A stretch of 64,000 bases of DNA. Source: Blautia sp. (GTDB lineage: Bacteria; Bacillota; Clostridia; Lachnospirales; Lachnospiraceae). Under the pieces are notes generated by a model. That model was not told the DNA's origin and searched no databases. It saw nothing but the letters and a program-made list of their open reading frames with translations. A program made the position numbers and the translations under genes. Location of the stretch: positions 1 to 64,000 of the forward strand of contig JALEHU010000092.1 in NCBI GenBank assembly GCA_022770365.1. Direction: 5' to 3'. Each line of letters opens with the position of its first letter. Position 1 is the first letter of the stretch. Positions 60,824-64,000 of this stretch are shown piece by piece.

Positions 60824-60847
60824 AAAATACCTTTTGAGCCCATCATC
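60824..60847. repeat. Partial copy of family B end
   Basis: AAAATACCTTTTGAGCCCATCATC: inverted copy of 60024-60047 with one mismatch. Confidence 0.75.
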
Positions 60848-61011
60848 ATGTAATAAAATTTATTTCAAAATACGTCATAATTTCAGAAAATATGCTGGCT
60901 ATCCTGGGAGTTTTCTGGTACAATCAATGAAAAGACAAACTTTATGAAATTCATATTTGAATCGTTCTGAATGACAAGGGATTCCTCATCACAAAGCCGA
61001 TTGCACGATTC

Positions 61012-61076
61012 AGGCAGCCGCCTGAGTTTTGTTTGCGTACGAATCCTTCCGCATTTGGAGCGGGAGGATTTTTTGT
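61012..61076 (+). promoter_or_regulatory. Candidate attenuator hairpins in the leader of the TM1266-family gene
   Basis: TCAGGCAGCCGCCTGA hairpin followed by AATCCTTCCGC..GCGGGAGGATTTTTTG intrinsic terminator. Confidence 0.45.
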
Positions 61077-61135
61077 ATCCGGGGAAGTACTGTGTTTTTC
61101 CTGCGATATAAAGAACTGTTATGGAGGAAAGAGGA

Positions 61136-61393
61136 ATGGAAACAAGAGTTGCAGTCATCGGGATCATTTTGGAAAAGCCGGATTCTGTGGAAAAAATGAA
61201 TGCGGTGATCCACGAATATTCGGAATATATTGTAGGCCGTATGGGGATTCCCTACCGTCAGAAGGGAATTAATATTATCAGTATCGCAGTGGATGCTCCC
61301 CAGGATATTATCAGTGCATTTTCGGGAAAAATCGGCCGTATTGACGGTGTAACTGCCAGGGCAGCGTATTCGAATTATGTATTTAAAGAATGA
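61136..61393 (+). CDS. TM1266-family iron-only hydrogenase system regulator
   Basis: METRVAVIGIILEKPDSVEKMNAVIHEYSEYIVGRMGIPYRQKGINIISIAVDAPQDIISAFSGKIGRIDGV. Confidence 0.88.
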   Translation: METRVAVIGIILEKPDSVEKMNAVIHEYSEYIVGRMGIPYRQKGINIISIAVDAPQDIISAFSGKIGRIDGVTARAAYSNYVFKE

Positions 61394-61395
61394 GA

Positions 61396-61441
61396 GTAAC
61401 TGTTCAGAAGCCATTATCCTGTGAAGGTACTGAACAGATAC
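61396..61441. mobile_element. 46-bp MITE-like element, family A
   Basis: GTAACTGTTCAG...CTGAACAGATAC; flanked by exact 8-bp repeats GAATGAGA (61388-61395, 61442-61449). Confidence 0.88.
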
Positions 61442-61510
61442 GAATGAGATTCTGCAAGTACATCTATTCTAAGGATATGCAATAGCAATACTCTGTCTCA
61501 GACAGAAATC

Positions 61511-62290
61511 GTGAGGTGTTTTGTGATAAAGAAAATCCATCAGTTCCTGAAGCCATGGTATGTGATCATCCTTATTTTTATTTTATGGTGGGTGGTTTCC
61601 GTGTTGGAAATATGGAATACTTACCTGCTTCCTACACCGTGGAAGGTTGGAGCGACATTTGTGAAAATGCTCCAGAAGGGTGAAATTTTTGAGGCGATTC
61701 TGGTGAGCTTTAAGCGCGTGCTCATTGGCTTTTTTATATCGTTTGCTCTGGCTTTTGCTATGGGAATGTTGTCTGCGTACCTGCCCGGACATGCGGCATA
61801 TCTGAAGCATGTCAGCAATTTTCTGCGGAATGTTCCGCCGCTTTCCATGATCTCCCTGCTGATTTTATGGTTTGGCCTGGGGGAAACCTCCAAGCTGATC
61901 ATCATTGTCCTTGCCTCCTTTTTTCCAATGACAATGAATATCAGCAAGGGATTTGTGGAATGTGACAAAAGGCTGATAGAGGTAGGAAAATCCATGGGAT
62001 TTTCCAGACTCAAGCTCTTTTTTCGTATCAGCCTGCCTTATGCCAGAGAGGATATTCTGGTAGGCATGCGTATCGGGCTGGGCTACAGCTGGCGTGCGCT
62101 GATTGGAGCAGAGATGTTTGCCGCGGCGTCGGGACTTGGTCATATGATCGTATTTGCACAGCAGATGTCGCGTTCGGATAAAGTCCTGATCGGTATTTTT
62201 CTTATTGGAATTATCGGCTGTATCTGCGATAAGCTTTTTTCAGTATTTATCCGTAAAGTATGTGTAGGCGGTGAAAAAAATGGGTCATGA
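61511..62290 (+). CDS. ABC transporter permease (SsuC/TauC-type)
   Basis: LPTPWKVGATFVKML; EVGKSMGFSRLKLFFRISLPYAREDILVGMRIGLGYSWRALIGAEM. Confidence 0.92.
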   Translation: MRCFVIKKIHQFLKPWYVIILIFILWWVVSVLEIWNTYLLPTPWKVGATFVKMLQKGEIFEAILVSFKRVLIGFFISFALAFAMGMLSAYLPGHAAYLKHVSNFLRNVPPLSMISLLILWFGLGETSKLIIIVLASFFPMTMNISKGFVECDKRLIEVGKSMGFSRLKLFFRISLPYAREDILVGMRIGLGYSWRALIGAEMFAAASGLGHMIVFAQQMSRSDKVLIGIFLIGIIGCICDKLFSVFIRKVCVGGEKNGS

Positions 62291-62993
62291 TATTCAGCTT
62301 AAAAATATAGAAAAATCATTTCTGGTTGAAGGACAGCCTCTGGAAGTGCTGAAGGAATTTGACCTTACAGTTCCTCACCATGCTATTACTGTAATTCTTG
62401 GAAAAAGCGGATGCGGAAAGACGACACTTCTTCGGATTATAGGCGGTCTGGATAAAGATTTTCAGGGTACAGTTATTTATCCGGAGAAGTCGAAAACAGC
62501 CATTGTCTTTCAGGAACCGCGTCTGATGCCGTGGCTTACTGTGTGGAAAAATATCGTTTTCGGATTGAAAAAAAAGGAAATCAGAGAAGAAAAAATCAGG
62601 GAGCTGATTGCACTGACGGGACTTTCCGGGTTTGAAAATGCACTTCCCTGCCAGCTTTCCGGCGGTATGGGACAGCGCACTGCGATTGCACGGGCACTGG
62701 CTGTTTCACCGGAATTTCTTCTGATGGATGAACCGTTTGCAGCTCTTGATTATTTTACCAGAAGCAGTATGCAGCAGGCTCTTCTGGAGATACATGAAAA
62801 AAATGACTGCGGTGTACTTTTTATTACCCACAGTATTGAGGAAGCACTGACGATCGGTGACCATATTGTGATCATTGATCAGAAAAAAGTGAAGAAGGTT
62901 TATCATCTGAAAGAAAAGCCGGCAAAGAGAAATCTTTTATCAAAAGAAATGGCTGATCTCAAAGAGGATATTCTTCAAAATATTAATTCATAA
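62271..62993 (+). CDS. ABC transporter ATP-binding protein (SsuB/TauB-type)
   Basis: LGKSGCGKTTLLRIIGGLD; LSGGMGQRTAIARALAVSPEFLLMDEPFAALD. Confidence 0.95.
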   Translation: MKKMGHDIQLKNIEKSFLVEGQPLEVLKEFDLTVPHHAITVILGKSGCGKTTLLRIIGGLDKDFQGTVIYPEKSKTAIVFQEPRLMPWLTVWKNIVFGLKKKEIREEKIRELIALTGLSGFENALPCQLSGGMGQRTAIARALAVSPEFLLMDEPFAALDYFTRSSMQQALLEIHEKNDCGVLFITHSIEEALTIGDHIVIIDQKKVKKVYHLKEKPAKRNLLSKEMADLKEDILQNINS

Positions 62994-63010
62994 AAAAGGA
63001 GATATGCAAA

Positions 63011-63970
63011 ATGAAAGTGAAAAAAACAATGTCACTCTTACTTACGGCAGCAATTACACTGTCTTCCCTGACAATGAGCTCTCCGGTATCGGTTATGGCA
63101 GAAGATCTGGATTCTGTAGCGGTAACCTATGTTACTGCACCGCTGAATGTCCCGTCTATTGTGGAGAAAAACCACAGTATTTTTGCGGAAAATATGAAGG
63201 ATCTGGGCATTGAATTTGTGGAATATTCGGATCTTACGTCCGGTGCTGATCAGACGCAGGCGCTGGCATCCGGGGATATCCAGTTCCTGTATGCGGTTGG
63301 TGCAACTTCCGTAATCTTATCTGCAGCAAACGGGGCGGATATTAAGATCATTTCTATGTACAGCCGGTCCCCAAAAGCATTCTGCCTGTTTTCAAATGAT
63401 GAGAGTATTACATCACCGGCAGACCTGAAAGGAAAAACAATTGCAGGTCCTCAGGGCACCATTCTCCATGAACTTCTTGTGGCGTATCTTGCATCCGGGG
63501 ATATGACGATCGATGATGTTAATTTTGTAAATACGAGCATACCGGACGCTATGGCTGCTCTTAGCGGCGGAAGTGCCGACTGTGCACTTCTGGCAGGTGC
63601 TGCAGCCTATAATACTTCTTCCGGCGGCGCGCATCTTGTAACAAATGGAGAAGGATTTGTAGAAGCAACGATCGCATGTGCGACGACCAATAAGTTTTAT
63701 ACAGAGCATCAGGATGTAGTGGACAAATTCCTGGAAGCACAGAAAGAAGTGCTGGATTATATGGATGAAAATCCGGATGAAGCAATGGAAGAGACAGCAG
63801 AATTTCTTGATCTTGACGTAAATGCGGTCAAAGAAATGTACGAATACTATGATTTTGACATGACGATTAAAGATTCTGATATTGATGCTATGAAATCCAC
63901 AATGGAATTTATGCTGGATACAGAAATGATCGAAGAAGAAGTGGATATTGAGGAACTGGTAATCCGCTGA
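63011..63970 (+). CDS. ABC transporter substrate-binding protein (NMT1/SsuA-like)
   Basis: Signal peptide; TQALASGDIQFLYAVGATSVILSAANGADIKIISMYSR. Confidence 0.9.
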   Translation: MKVKKTMSLLLTAAITLSSLTMSSPVSVMAEDLDSVAVTYVTAPLNVPSIVEKNHSIFAENMKDLGIEFVEYSDLTSGADQTQALASGDIQFLYAVGATSVILSAANGADIKIISMYSRSPKAFCLFSNDESITSPADLKGKTIAGPQGTILHELLVAYLASGDMTIDDVNFVNTSIPDAMAALSGGSADCALLAGAAAYNTSSGGAHLVTNGEGFVEATIACATTNKFYTEHQDVVDKFLEAQKEVLDYMDENPDEAMEETAEFLDLDVNAVKEMYEYYDFDMTIKDSDIDAMKSTMEFMLDTEMIEEEVDIEELVIR

Positions 63971-64000
63971 TTTAATGATGGCTGGTCTGATATTATTAAA

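Noticed and set aside
58168-60847. Complete integrative element spanning recombinase to the DUF4160/DUF2442 pair
   Set aside because: No second attachment junction or cotJC 5' half is visible within the window, so element boundaries cannot be supported.
1-64000. CRISPR array, rRNA or tRNA genes
   Set aside because: No regularly spaced repeat-spacer structure and no tRNA/rRNA signature sequences were recognised on reading; a dedicated scan would be needed to exclude them fully.

Overview
Chromosomal window from a gut Lachnospiraceae-like (Blautia-type) Firmicute; taxonomy is inferred from gene content and codon style only. Backbone genes include spoIIGA-sigE, GH31, phenylacetate-CoA ligase + ACT protein, trkAH, mscS, bioY, uxuAB, galK-galE, hydE, mgtE, glycerate kinase and an NMT1-type ABC transporter. 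Between about 7.7 and 23.8 kb lies a plant-glycoside/sugar utilisation locus: GH78-type rhamnosidases, LacI regulator, an isomerase / split transketolase / FGGY kinase operon. Main observations: (1) an unusual cluster of cleanly truncated or internally deleted genes (AraC joined to ADH, MATE, AraC, GPH symporter, nucleoside hydrolase joined to a GH1 tail, DUF1284) plus an amber codon at codon 9 of mscL; (2) a dispersed MITE-like family with GTAACTGTTCAG-type ends and 8-bp target-site duplications visible directly at 31.8 kb and 61.4 kb, with shorter 27-bp versions at 9.7 and 45.7 kb; (3) a second inverted-repeat family (GGGTCAAAAGG) in the galK-galE gap and beside a DUF4160/DUF2442 gene pair; (4) a large serine recombinase abutting the 3' fragment of a cotJC-type spore coat gene; (5) a dedicated transketolase operon that may process an unusual sugar such as apiose; (6) several candidate leader hairpins and operators. 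No rRNA, tRNA or CRISPR array was recognised. All homology calls are from reading motifs, not from database searches.
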